Shown here in pieces: positions 24,574 through 34,123 of a DNA stretch of 64,000 nt. A program made the translations under genes and the position numbers. Position 1 is the first letter of the stretch, and the number at the start of each line of letters is the position of its first letter. The DNA comes from CAXBBB01 sp963841855 (lineage in GTDB: Bacteria; Bacteroidota; Rhodothermia; Rhodothermales; BA12). The DNA lies in the NCBI GenBank assembly GCA_963841855.1, contig CAWJEJ010000004.1, positions 682,001 through 746,000 on the forward strand, in the 5' to 3' direction. The notes beneath the pieces are model-generated. The model saw only the letters and a list, made by a program, of their open reading frames with translations, was not told where the DNA came from and made no database searches.

Positions 24574-25554
24574 TCAGTGCAGCGACAACGGCGAGACGGC
24601 CTCTTCGCTTTCGGCCACGAGCGCGCGGTAGGCCTGCGGGGACATGCTGGGCGCCATCAATTCGATGGGGTTGATCGCCTCGTCGTTGTTCATGTGATGC
24701 ACTTCGTAGTGGAGGTGCGGTCCTGTCGAGCGGCCCGTGCTTCCGACCGATCCGATGCGGTCGCCGCGCGAGATGCGCTGGCCGACGCGGAGACCGGGTG
24801 CAAACGCCGACATGTGAGCGTAGAGCGTTTTGTATCCGCTCTCGGCGTGGGTGACTTCGACGAAGTTGCCGAACGTGCTGCTCACCTCGACCTTGCTCAC
24901 GACGCCGTTGCCCGAAACGTAGATCGGGGTGCCGATGCGAGCCACGATGTCGATTCCTCGGTGCATCTTGCTCACGCGCAGGATCGGGTGGTGGCGCATG
25001 CCGTAGCCCGAAATGATCGACCCGGCGACGGGCTTGAGAACGGGAAGCTCGGCGAAGAAGGCGGCGCGTTCGGTCGCTTTCTTGGTCAGGTCGTCGTACG
25101 AGGCGCGCTGCTGACCGATCTGGCGTTCAAGCGTACCGATCATCTGAGCGGACGAACGCAGCAGATCGCCCGTCTCGAAGCGTCCGAAGTCAGCGAACTC
25201 GTCGACGCCGCCGACGCCCATCTGGCGCACGTCGTCCGAAATCGGGTCGGCGTTGAGGAGCGAGCGGTAGACCTCTTCGTCCGTCTGCGCCAACCCGGCG
25301 AGCTGGCCCTGAAAACGCTCCATGCTCACGTGGGCGAGCGAAAGCTGGTCGCGCAGCGCATTGCGCTCGGATGCGAGCGAGCGCTCCTGCGGAGTCAGCG
25401 TGAAGTGATCGAGACCGAGCGTCATGCCACCGGCAAGGACGAGGGCGAGCACGAGGACGACCGTGCCGCGAATGGCGATTTGGCTTTTGCGCGGCTGAAC
25501 CTCTACATAGGTGCAGTTCTGGTGGTCGTAGTAGTAGTACTGATTGCGGGGCAT
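24574..25554 (-). CDS. M23 family metallopeptidase with coiled coil (326 aa)
   Basis: Membrane-anchored, periplasmic murein endopeptidase of the LytM type. One transmembrane segment (GTVVLVLALVLAGGMTLGL) is followed by a coiled coil (SLASERNALRDQLSLAHVSM and the region to about residue 180). The M23 domain has GYGMRHHPILRVSKMHRGID (first zinc ligands) and GPHLHYEVH (HxH), both complete, so it is likely active. ATG at 25554 (MPRNQYYYYDHQN) is chosen; this N-terminus is a familiar start in related proteins. It resembles wall-remodelling peptidases rather than a phage enzyme. Confidence 0.9.
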   Translation of the reverse strand: MPRNQYYYYDHQNCTYVEVQPRKSQIAIRGTVVLVLALVLAGGMTLGLDHFTLTPQERSLASERNALRDQLSLAHVSMERFQGQLAGLAQTDEEVYRSLLNADPISDDVRQMGVGGVDEFADFGRFETGDLLRSSAQMIGTLERQIGQQRASYDDLTKKATERAAFFAELPVLKPVAGSIISGYGMRHHPILRVSKMHRGIDIVARIGTPIYVSGNGVVSKVEVSSTFGNFVEVTHAESGYKTLYAHMSAFAPGLRVGQRISRGDRIGSVGSTGRSTGPHLHYEVHHMNNDEAINPIELMAPSMSPQAYRALVAESEEAVSPLSLH

Positions 25555-25793
25555 ACGGGGAGTGGTGGGAAGAGGAACGGCGAGAAATGGCCGGTTCGCT
25601 ACGCACCTGACAGAGAATGGGAATCCACTCCCTGGCAGAGGCGTGGGCGTAACGCTCACGTAGCAAAGATAGCAGGTAACACGCACTATCGCCAACCTTT
25701 GGTGAAGATTAGCAAACTCCACACCGTGTTTATACACTTCCCCTCATACGAACACATTTATGCACATATCACCGCGTGTTCTCGAAAGCAGCT

Positions 25794-26798
25794 TTACTCT
25801 ACGTCCTGCTCAAAATACTCTGTCGCGCGCAGCGTGTGCCCCTTCGGCCCCTTCATCCGTTTGCGCAGGCGTTTGGCGAACACATCAGCAGGATTATAGC
25901 CATAGTGACGCAGCAGATAGTTCATCGCGATGACCTCGCAGATGACGGTGATGTTCTTTCCGGGCGTGACCGGCAAGCGGACAAGCGGCAGGTCCACGCC
26001 GACTACGTCTTTGTGCTCTTCGATCATGTCGACTCGGGTATAGTCCTCGTCCGGATCCCACAGTTGCAGGTTGACGATCAGTTCGATGCGCTTCTGAAAC
26101 CGGATCGCGCGAATGCCGAACATCGCGCGCACGTCGATCAGGCCCAGCCCGCGGATTTCCATGAAGTGCTGCACTAGATCGGTCCCCGCTCCCATGACGA
26201 CGTCGTGCTTGCGCGTCGCCACGACTACGTCATCGGCAACGAGGCGGTGACCGCGCTCGACTAGATCCAGCGCGACTTCGCTCTTGCCGATGCCCGCCTT
26301 GCCCTGAAGCAGTACGCCCACGCCGTACACGTCTACGAGCGAGCCATGAAGCGACACTTGCCTGGCGAACTGATCTTCCAAAAAGTTAGTCGCCTGCGTC
26401 ATGAAGCGCGTCGTCGAGACGGACGTGCGGAAGACGGGCAGCCCGCGCGTGGTCGCCTGTGCCATCTGCTCATCGGGCAGCGCGTTGTCTGCGGTGAGGA
26501 CGATGCAGGGCATGGCGTGCGCAATCAACCGCCCGAACGCGCCGCGCCGTTTGTCTTCGTCCATGGCTAGTAGGAAGCGCGTCTCGGTGTTGCCCATCAC
26601 CTGCAGGCGCTGCGGTTGGAAATGCTCCTCGTAGCCCGCCATGACCAGTCCGGGCCGGTGGATGTGACGCTCGACGATACTGCGACCTTCAAGCGGAACG
26701 TCGTTGATCAGCGTCAACGGCACGTCGACTCGGGTGCGCATGGTGTCGGCCCAAAAGTCGAGTGGAATGCGTTCGCGCTGGATGATGGATTCGGGCAT
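25794..26798 (-). CDS. hprK: HPr kinase/phosphorylase (334 aa)
   Basis: Bifunctional kinase/phosphorylase of HPr Ser-46. The N-terminal domain ends near residue 145; the catalytic domain has the P-loop GVLLQGKAGIGKSEVALDLV, RLVADDVVV, and the HprK signature EIRGLGLIDVRAMFGIRAI. The conserved LPVTPGKNITVICEVIAMNY lies at the C-terminal end. Length is about 20 residues above the Gram-positive form. No HPr or PTS gene is in the window; in this group HprK often works in a carbon-sensing role without a full PTS. Confidence 0.94.
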   Translation of the reverse strand: MPESIIQRERIPLDFWADTMRTRVDVPLTLINDVPLEGRSIVERHIHRPGLVMAGYEEHFQPQRLQVMGNTETRFLLAMDEDKRRGAFGRLIAHAMPCIVLTADNALPDEQMAQATTRGLPVFRTSVSTTRFMTQATNFLEDQFARQVSLHGSLVDVYGVGVLLQGKAGIGKSEVALDLVERGHRLVADDVVVATRKHDVVMGAGTDLVQHFMEIRGLGLIDVRAMFGIRAIRFQKRIELIVNLQLWDPDEDYTRVDMIEEHKDVVGVDLPLVRLPVTPGKNITVICEVIAMNYLLRHYGYNPADVFAKRLRKRMKGPKGHTLRATEYFEQDVE

Positions 26799-27087
26799 GA
26801 TGAGGCGGTTGGGGTGCTGCGAGCAAGCTACGCTGAGCCTGAGTGGTTGGCTGTGACTTGCTCACGACAGATCACAGGCATTCGCGCTCGCTATCACTCC
26901 CGTCTTCTCGACCATCTTTCCTGCGCAAGCAAGAATCCACAACTGCTTGCCTAGATCTCGCCGAAACCCATTCTTCCCGCTGGGAAAGTGTGTATCACTG
27001 CGTGGGACCCTCTTCGCCCTGATGCGAAAAAGCAAAACATCGAGGCCGATCTCTTCTCATCCGTTCGAGACGTGAGCAGGCACTACG
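26799..27087. other. hprK upstream region
   Basis: No gene. It should contain the hprK promoter. A fragment near 26921 (CTGCGCAAGCAAGAATCCAC) resembles the dispersed repeat seen near 1150 and 16620. Confidence 0.35.
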
Positions 27088-27123
27088 CAAAAAACCCGCC
27101 GGGCCACGTGGCCGTGGCGGGTT
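27088..27123 (-). terminator. Rho-independent terminator of moxR
   Basis: Perfect arms AACCCGCC (27093-27100) and GGCGGGTT (27116-27123) with a run of six T on the minus strand after the stem. It lies 130 bases past the moxR stop, so it should end that transcript. Confidence 0.85.
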
Positions 27124-27148
27124 CGGGTTGCTGAAGTAAGCGGAGCGG

Positions 27149-27181
27149 AAAGCTGTCAACTTTTGGAAAGCTGACAGCTTT
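27149..27181. repeat. Inverted repeat AAAGCTGTCA / TGACAGCTTT
   Basis: Perfect 10-base arms (27149-27158 and 27172-27181) between the moxR stop and its terminator. It may be a diverged relative of the AAACCTGACAGGTTT repeat at 20809. Confidence 0.5.
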
Positions 27182-27253
27182 GAAGCGCCGGAGCGGCCTC
27201 TCCTCTGCTACCGCACGAGCTCAAGCGTTTGCGCTACGTGTGCCGCTTCGCTC

Positions 27254-28267
<1,014 letters not shown>

Positions 28268-28348
28268 GTCAGTCGGGGCAGGTGGATCGGGAGCGGCAAA
28301 ATACGGAGCGTGCCCGCGACGCGATCCCTCGCCTACGTCAATCCCCGA

Positions 28349-29605
28349 CTACATTAGCAGCGCATGGGCCCCGCCTTTGGTCGCGTGGGCGAGTTGCGCG
28401 TGAACCTGGTCGAGGATGCCGGGCAGCACGAGCGGGTGGCCGATGAGCAGCAAGGCGCGTGCGTGGCCCGTCAGACCGACGCCGTACATGCCGTCGGCCA
28501 AAGCGTCCTCGACCTGGGCGACCGCTTCGTCAACGCCGGGACGGGCGCCCATCCACGCGTGGCGGCTGCGCAGTCCGGCCAGCAAGAGGGCGCCCAGCTG
28601 CTGAGGGTCGTTCTTGACGATGGCGTGCCACGCCCGCCCGACGCGGTGATTCTCTCCGGCGAGATAGGCCGCGGGCGCGCGCAACTGCGGCTCGATCTGC
28701 GCAAGCACCTTGCCCAGTTCTTCGGGCGTGTATTCGCGCAGATCGGCGGGACCGTTGATTCCGAAGAGGCGCAAGGCGTCGAGCGCGGCCTGAGCCTGGC
28801 GCAGGCGCACGCGGACGCGTCCGGGGCGTGGAACGGGGCGCTCGGGCACGAGCAGCGCCCACGCGACGCTGGCGTCGGGCTCGGCCTCGATCACCATGCG
28901 GGCAGGAGCCGCCGGGTCGGTGTCGTGGAGGGCAAACGTGCGCTGCCCCGCTTCGGGGACGCCCTCTGCCGCCTCGGTCAGGTAGGCGATGCTGAACGGG
29001 TAGAGCGCGTCGGCGAGCGTTTTGCGCAGCATGCTCAGCCGCGCGCGCGCTTCCACGTCTGGCGCCAGGATCTCACCTAGCGCGACGACAAACGAGGCGA
29101 CGGCGCCATCGCTCAGACTCGCAAACGCCGACGACGCGGCAGCGATGCGGATCGGCCCGCCAGTCGGCCACGTGCGGACCATCTCGACGGACACGCGGAT
29201 CAAGGCGCGCACGAAGTCCTCGGCGACGCGCGGCACGCCGAATGGATCGTTCAGGTCCGGCTTGCAGATCGGCTCCTCATCGATCTTCCACGTCGCGATC
29301 CAGCCGCCGACGCGCAGTTCGTATCGCCCCGACTGACTCGCCCCGACCGCAACAGCCGTCGACATGGGGCTGGACAGCATCAGCGCAAACCCGTCGAAGT
29401 AATGCGTGTGGCCGCTGACCAATCCCAGAGGGACACCTGCCATCGCCGTACCGCTGGGCAGGGCACCTAAACGGGCGGCGGCGGCCTGAGCGATGACGTG
29501 GGGGCGGCGTACCGAGGGCGCCGCGACGCGCTGCAACGTCCGCGCCGACGCGGGATCGGCAGGCGGCAGGCGCGGCAGGTTCGGGGACGGCGGAGAGTCG
29601 GGCAT
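28349..29605 (-). CDS. Degenerate GHMP (galactokinase-like) kinase homologue (418 aa)
   Basis: The N-terminal part has GLVSGHTHYFDGFALMLSSP, which matches the galactokinase start region (normally GRVNLIGEHTDYNDGFVLP) in position but with changed residues. The GHMP ATP motif (PxxxGLSSSA) appears only as a relic, IRIAAASSAFASLSDGA. The C-terminus (MYGVGLTGHARALLLIGH) matches the position of the third GHMP motif, again altered. It is likely an inactive or re-purposed sugar-kinase fold. ATG at 29605 (MPDSPPSPNLPRL) is preferred to the longer frame to 29830. Confidence is moderate because all motifs are eroded. Confidence 0.55.
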   Translation of the reverse strand: MPDSPPSPNLPRLPPADPASARTLQRVAAPSVRRPHVIAQAAAARLGALPSGTAMAGVPLGLVSGHTHYFDGFALMLSSPMSTAVAVGASQSGRYELRVGGWIATWKIDEEPICKPDLNDPFGVPRVAEDFVRALIRVSVEMVRTWPTGGPIRIAAASSAFASLSDGAVASFVVALGEILAPDVEARARLSMLRKTLADALYPFSIAYLTEAAEGVPEAGQRTFALHDTDPAAPARMVIEAEPDASVAWALLVPERPVPRPGRVRVRLRQAQAALDALRLFGINGPADLREYTPEELGKVLAQIEPQLRAPAAYLAGENHRVGRAWHAIVKNDPQQLGALLLAGLRSRHAWMGARPGVDEAVAQVEDALADGMYGVGLTGHARALLLIGHPLVLPGILDQVHAQLAHATKGGAHALLM

Positions 29606-30192
29606 GGCGGCGGCCTCAGCGGTGGGAGGCCAGAAAGATCGCGCGAAACAGGCTGCGGCGCTCGAAAATATCGGCCTAGCGCCCTGCTCAACCTGAGCGC
29701 CGATACAAATGTGCTGGTTTATGAGGCAAACGTGCATGCCATCGGCCGGACGTGAGGCCAGGATCCGGTGTAGGTTGTGACACACTCTTTTAGGCCGTGC
29801 AAGCGGTCTACCCTTCCGCACCCTATCCATTGCTCGACGTCCCGACTAATCGTCGCTTGCTCCGAGCTGCTCGGCTCCGGCTCCGGCGTGACGTTGGGCT
29901 TCACTGTGGAAACTAGCAGGCAGCGTGCTCGGCCTCAACGCTGGCAACGATGGCGAGGCCGAAACGATGGCGAGGCCGAGCCGATCGGCTACACCGGATA
30001 CCGCTGCGTTCCACAGAGCGGAGGCATCGTCTTCCGCACAGGTATCTCGGCGGCGCCGTTCGACGACGGCGTGCTTCCGCTAACCCGGACTCAGCCTGGG
30101 CTGGGCGTTCTGACGGTGCAGGGTTGGACGGCGCAGGGGGCGCACCGACAGCCGGATCGTGCGTACCATACCGACGAACCAATCCTCGCCAC
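29606..30192. other. Divergent spacer between the GHMP-like and Nudix genes
   Basis: About 0.6 kb. Frames exist on both strands here, but none has a recognisable domain, and the main one (29777-30196) would overlap the Nudix start. I see promoters as possible but no specific motif I can support. Confidence 0.35.
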
Positions 30193-30753
30193 ATGAGCAG
30201 CATCCGTCCCTGGCCTCGCCTGACCAGTCGCCTGCGCATCGCGTTACCCGTCTTCGACCTGATGGAGCACCGCGTCCGCTCGCCTCGCACCGGCGGCGAG
30301 CACGACTTCTACACCATCAAGTCGCGCGACTGGGTCAACGTAATCGCCGTCACGCCGGATGAGCGCTTCGTCTTCGTCCGGCAGTACCGGCACGGCGTCG
30401 ACCGCGTCACGCTCGAAACGCCGGGCGGCATCATCGACGACGCAGACCTCTCCCCTGCCGTCGCCGGAGCGCGCGAACTGGTCGAGGAAAGCGGCTACGC
30501 GTCGGACCGCGTCGAATTCATCGGCAGCTTCGAGCCCAACCCGGCGCTGTTCAGCAACCGCTGCCACGTCGTCGTGGCGATGGACGTGCATCTCGTCGGC
30601 GAGATTGCGCTAGACGCGGGCGAGGACATCGAAACCGTCTTGCTGACGCGCAGCGAGGTGCGGGCGGGCATTCGGAGCGGCGAGATCGGGCACGCCGTCG
30701 TGGTGAGCAGCTTTTACCACTACGACGCATGGCGCGAGGAGCAGGCCCAATGA
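30193..30753 (+). CDS. Nudix hydrolase, ADP-ribose pyrophosphatase type (186 aa)
   Basis: The Nudix box reads GGIIDDADLSPAVAGARELV with EESGY following; its REL-EE-G core is present, and the fold's FVRQYRHGVDRVTLETPGG strand precedes it. It probably cleaves a nucleoside diphosphate linked to a sugar, such as ADP-ribose. ATG at 30193 (MSSIRPWPRL) is chosen. The stop overlaps the ATG of the potassium-channel gene (ATGA), so the two are translationally coupled. Confidence 0.88.
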   Translation: MSSIRPWPRLTSRLRIALPVFDLMEHRVRSPRTGGEHDFYTIKSRDWVNVIAVTPDERFVFVRQYRHGVDRVTLETPGGIIDDADLSPAVAGARELVEESGYASDRVEFIGSFEPNPALFSNRCHVVVAMDVHLVGEIALDAGEDIETVLLTRSEVRAGIRSGEIGHAVVVSSFYHYDAWREEQAQ

Positions 30754-31823
30754 GCGACAAGCCGACTCCGCCTGACACCAGGCAGAAGCACGACCACGCC
30801 ATGACGCTCGCGGAGCACATGGCCGCGCACGACACGTACGCGTTCGACGGTGAGAGCACGCCGCTTCCCGCACCCGGCGTACCGGTTCACGAACTCGGTC
30901 CCGAAGCGCCCACGCGCGAGCACGCGTGGCGGCAGCGGCTCTACGTCGTCATCTATGGCAGCGACACGCCCGTCGGCAAGGCGTTCGACATCGCGCTGAT
31001 CGTGTCGATCCTGGCGAGCGTCGCCATCGTGATGCTCGAGTCGATCACGTCGATCCGCGACGGATACCTCCACGTGCTGCGTGTGGCCGAGTGGTCGTTC
31101 ACCATTCTGTTCACGATCGAGTATGTCTTGCGGCTGGTGTCGATCCGGCATCCCAAGCTGTATGCCAAGTCGTTCTTCGGCGTCGTCGACCTGCTCGCGA
31201 TCCTGCCGACGTATCTGAGCTTGGTCTACGCCGGAGCGCAGTTTCTGCTCGTGATCCGGCTGCTGCGCATCCTGCGCATCTTCCGCGTGCTCAAGCTGGT
31301 ACGCTACATCGAAGAGGCATCGACGCTCTCGGCAGCGATGGCCGAAAGCAAGCGCAAGATCATCGTCTTCATCTTCGCCGTCGCCACGATGGTCACGATC
31401 CTGGGGTCGATGATGTACATCGTCGAGGGCGGCGAGAACGGTTTCGACAACATCCCGCTGAGCGTCTATTGGGCTGTCGTAACGATGGCGACCGTGGGAT
31501 ATGGCGACGTGGTGCCGATCACCGTAGCGGGTAAGTTTCTGGCGATGATCGTCATCCTGCTCGGCTACGGCATCATCGCGGTCCCGACGGGCATCGTCAC
31601 GAGCGAACTCACCAAGTCGCGCGACGCTGCGTCCAACGCCGACACCCCGCCGCCGCCGTTCGACTGTCCTACTCACCCCGACCTCGTCCACGTCGAAGAT
31701 GCACGCTACTGCCGCATCTGCGGAACGGAGCTAGTCCCTCATCCCGTCTCGCCCGCGCCCGGCCTAGCCGACGATCCCGACCCTATCGCCACCGATCGCG
31801 GCGAGTACAAACCACCTGTTTGA
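30750..31823 (+). CDS. Voltage-gated-type K+ channel with C-terminal zinc-ribbon-like tail (357 aa)
   Basis: Six transmembrane segments. S4 carries regular arginines (FLLVIRLLRILRIFRVLKLV), and the pore has TMATVGYGDVVP, the K+ selectivity filter. S1 is IALIVSILASVAIVMLESIT. After S6 (LAMIVILLGYGIIAVPTGIV) the soluble tail has CPTHPDLVHVEDARYCRICG, a Cys-x-His/Cys-x-x-Cys arrangement that looks like a small metal-binding ribbon. The N-terminus (about 75 residues) is charged and probably cytoplasmic. It is coupled to the Nudix gene, so the channel might respond to a nucleotide signal, which is inference only. Confidence 0.92.
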   Translation: MSDKPTPPDTRQKHDHAMTLAEHMAAHDTYAFDGESTPLPAPGVPVHELGPEAPTREHAWRQRLYVVIYGSDTPVGKAFDIALIVSILASVAIVMLESITSIRDGYLHVLRVAEWSFTILFTIEYVLRLVSIRHPKLYAKSFFGVVDLLAILPTYLSLVYAGAQFLLVIRLLRILRIFRVLKLVRYIEEASTLSAAMAESKRKIIVFIFAVATMVTILGSMMYIVEGGENGFDNIPLSVYWAVVTMATVGYGDVVPITVAGKFLAMIVILLGYGIIAVPTGIVTSELTKSRDAASNADTPPPPFDCPTHPDLVHVEDARYCRICGTELVPHPVSPAPGLADDPDPIATDRGEYKPPV

Positions 31824-32448
31824 CCTCTTCCTTATGATCAAGGAAACCGACTCCGACTAGTACTGCGACCGCGTCAGAGTGGCGGGTTGATTCGCTGCTC
31901 TGCTCGATCCTCGCAAGCGCAGCGTGACGCACTCGGCCTCTCAACCAGTGGAGATCGCCACGCTTCGTTCGCGATGACCAAAGGGGGAGACTTGGGGCAG
32001 CCTGTCAGAGTCAGCAGGTCGCAGTACTAGGCGCCGATTGCTCGGATGCGCGACCTGGGACGGCGCGCCGCCGAGTTGCTGTCAACGTTCGACATCCGCA
32101 CGCGCGCCGATTTGCAGCGTGTCGGAGCCGCGATGGCCTACAGGATGATCCGCCACCGCTGAAACTCGCGTTCGATCGACCGGTCCGGTTTGTGGGCGCT
32201 GCGGAGCGCGCTGCATGACGTCGACTGACGCGCGATGCCGGATAATGGGAAGGCCGAGTTGACCGATGAGACGGCGGGCAGATGAGACGAACTCCGCTGC
32301 CCACTGGGGCGAGACGTCCAACCCGCCGCTCGCAGCGGCACGCAACGGCGAGCAGCCATCCACAGCGCTCATTCGCTCGGATCGAAGATCGACGGGACGT
32401 ATCTCGTCGCCACGGGAGCGTTCGGATGGAGAGTGAGGTTACCGACCC
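31824..32448. other. Gap downstream of the channel gene
   Basis: No supported gene in about 0.6 kb. A minus-strand frame at 32011-32372 is arginine-rich and shows no domain. The stretch contains the half repeat at 31950-31979. Confidence 0.4.
31950..31979. repeat. Half copy of the REP-like palindrome
   Basis: GGAGATCGCCACGCTTCGTT followed by CGCGATGACC matches the right arm of the elements at 9497-9573 and 14577-14665. The left arm is missing or too diverged to recognise. Confidence 0.6.
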
Positions 32449-33093
32449 ATGACGCTATCCGACCGACTCTGGAACGCCCTCGCCCCACTGCTCCACGCGC
32501 CTGCGCCGACTGGCACGCTGTTCAACCCGTACCTCGACTACGACGAGGCACTCGACGTGCCCGGCGCTCCCACTCTTCGCACGGCCAACCTGCGCGCCTA
32601 CCTCGACGCGTTCGGGCAGCCACCGCCGATTCTGGCCGTCGCCGAGGCGCCCGGCTATCGCGGCTGCCGCTTCTCGGGCGTTCCACTCGTGAGCGAGAAG
32701 CAACTGATCGACCCCGGCTTCACCATCGACGGGATTCCTACGAGCCGGGACGGGCCGATGGGCGAGCAGTCGGCGACGATCTACGCGCGCGTTCTGGCTC
32801 ACCGCAGACCGCTGGTATTCACCTGGAACACGGTCCCGTTCCATCCGCACAAACCCGGCCAGCCGCTCACCAACCGACGCCCGACGCAGGCCGAGATCGA
32901 CGCGTCGGCTCCGGCGCTCGGTGCGTTGGTAGAAGTGCTTCGGCCGCGCGTGATCGTCGCGGTCGGACGCGTCGCCGAGAACACGCTGGAGCGGTTGGGT
33001 CACGCGCCCACGTACGTGCGGCATCCGGCGCAGGGCGGTGCGCGCCTGTTCGAAGCCGGAATGACAGAGATTTTGGACAGCGTGTGTGCGTAG
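32449..33093 (+). CDS. Uracil-DNA glycosylase superfamily protein (214 aa)
   Basis: The fold is recognised by LAVAEAPGYRGCRFSGVPLV (motif 1 position), VFTWNTVPFHPHKPGQP (motif 2/insertion region), VAVGRVAENTLERLG and the C-terminal VRHPAQGGARLF (motif 3, HP). The catalytic Asp/Glu of the GEAPG-type motif may be the Glu in AEAPG. It belongs to the diverse UDG-like group that includes family 4/5 and single-strand-selective enzymes; the exact substrate is unknown. It overlaps the next lipoprotein's upstream frame, but real starts do not overlap. Confidence 0.8.
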   Translation: MTLSDRLWNALAPLLHAPAPTGTLFNPYLDYDEALDVPGAPTLRTANLRAYLDAFGQPPPILAVAEAPGYRGCRFSGVPLVSEKQLIDPGFTIDGIPTSRDGPMGEQSATIYARVLAHRRPLVFTWNTVPFHPHKPGQPLTNRRPTQAEIDASAPALGALVEVLRPRVIVAVGRVAENTLERLGHAPTYVRHPAQGGARLFEAGMTEILDSVCA

Positions 33094-33124
33094 GTTACGA
33101 GCTCCATCTCTCACCCGCCGTGCC

Positions 33125-33943
33125 ATGCGATCGACCGCTCCGCCGCTCTCCTTGCTCGTGCTCGTTCTTCTCGCGCTCGCCATCGGCGGATGCTCAATGC
33201 CCGCCATCGGGTACGCGCCCGCCCAAAAGCCGGCGCCCTTGTTTCAACACGAAGGCGAGTTGACGTTGGCCGCGTCGGTAACGCCGCGGTTGCCGAGTAC
33301 AACGGATCATGGAGGATTTCAGGGCGAAATTAGCGGAGCGGTGGCACTCCCCGCCAACCTACTAGTCCTACTTACCGGATCGGGAGGCGTGTTCAGTGGC
33401 TATGATCAATCAGGCGGATATGGCCGAGCAGCAGACGAGGAGGCGGAAGCCGACGACGGCTACTCATTTTCTACGTTTGGTGGGGCAGCCGGCGCGTACG
33501 GCCTGCTCGGGGCACCGTGGACCGCCGAAGCGCTGGTGGGCGTCGACGTGGGCCGTCACAAGAGCAGAGGCACGCGAGGTCCGAACACCTTTTGGGGAGG
33601 GTCGGACGCCGCGCCCTTCCAGTATCAGGCTCGGACGACATCGGTCTATGGGCAGTTCAACCTGGGGTACCGCTACGCCGACGGTTTCGAGCAAGCGTTC
33701 ACGCTGCGGCTGGTCGACGAGCACCGCTACGGCGTGCGCGCGACGTTGGCTGAGCTGCCCACGTTCGACACGCGCCGCCTGCTGCTCGAACCGCAAATTC
33801 TCGCTCGCAAGCCCATCGGAGACGGACTGAGCCTGTCGGCGTCGGGAGGCATAAGCCTTCCGATTTCGGGTCATGACCTGCCCTACATCGCACGGCGCAC
33901 CTACTATGCGGGCTTCGGTTTATCCTACCGGTTGAGCCGCTGA
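33125..33943 (+). CDS. Outer-membrane beta-barrel-like lipoprotein 1 (272 aa)
   Basis: Lipoprotein signal (STAPPLSLLVLVLLALAIGG before Cys; lipobox AIGGC). The mature part has alternating short amphipathic strands rich in Gly, Tyr and aromatic ends (TSVYGQFNLGYRYADGF, GISLPISGHDLPYIARRTYY, ending GFGLSYRLSR), a typical barrel pattern. It has no known function. A paralogue follows at 34124. The ATG at 33125 is the first that gives a good signal peptide. Confidence 0.75.
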   Translation: MRSTAPPLSLLVLVLLALAIGGCSMPAIGYAPAQKPAPLFQHEGELTLAASVTPRLPSTTDHGGFQGEISGAVALPANLLVLLTGSGGVFSGYDQSGGYGRAADEEAEADDGYSFSTFGGAAGAYGLLGAPWTAEALVGVDVGRHKSRGTRGPNTFWGGSDAAPFQYQARTTSVYGQFNLGYRYADGFEQAFTLRLVDEHRYGVRATLAELPTFDTRRLLLEPQILARKPIGDGLSLSASGGISLPISGHDLPYIARRTYYAGFGLSYRLSR

Positions 33944-34123
33944 CTCTCTGCCATGCGTAAACCCCTCATCACGTTTCGCGGCGCAGGGTGGCGCTAGGCT
34001 GTTCGGAGCGAGAATGGCGGCGGTCTTGGACGGAAGCGAAGCACGAAGCCTCTTCACCGGAAACCCTTCACTCGCCGACTCGTGGCAAGCGTCATCTATC
34101 GCTCGCACTCGACCTTCGACCGA

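Noticed and set aside
24541..25899. A 452-residue plus-strand frame opposite the M23 peptidase and hprK 3' end
   Set aside because: Antisense shadow; the minus strand has complete M23 motifs and the HprK C-terminus.
29777..30196. A 139-residue plus-strand frame before the Nudix gene
   Set aside because: No domain or signal peptide, and it runs over the Nudix start. Not supported as a gene.
30720..31691. A 323-residue minus-strand frame over the potassium channel
   Set aside because: Histidine/aspartate-rich shadow of the channel's codons, without any family pattern.
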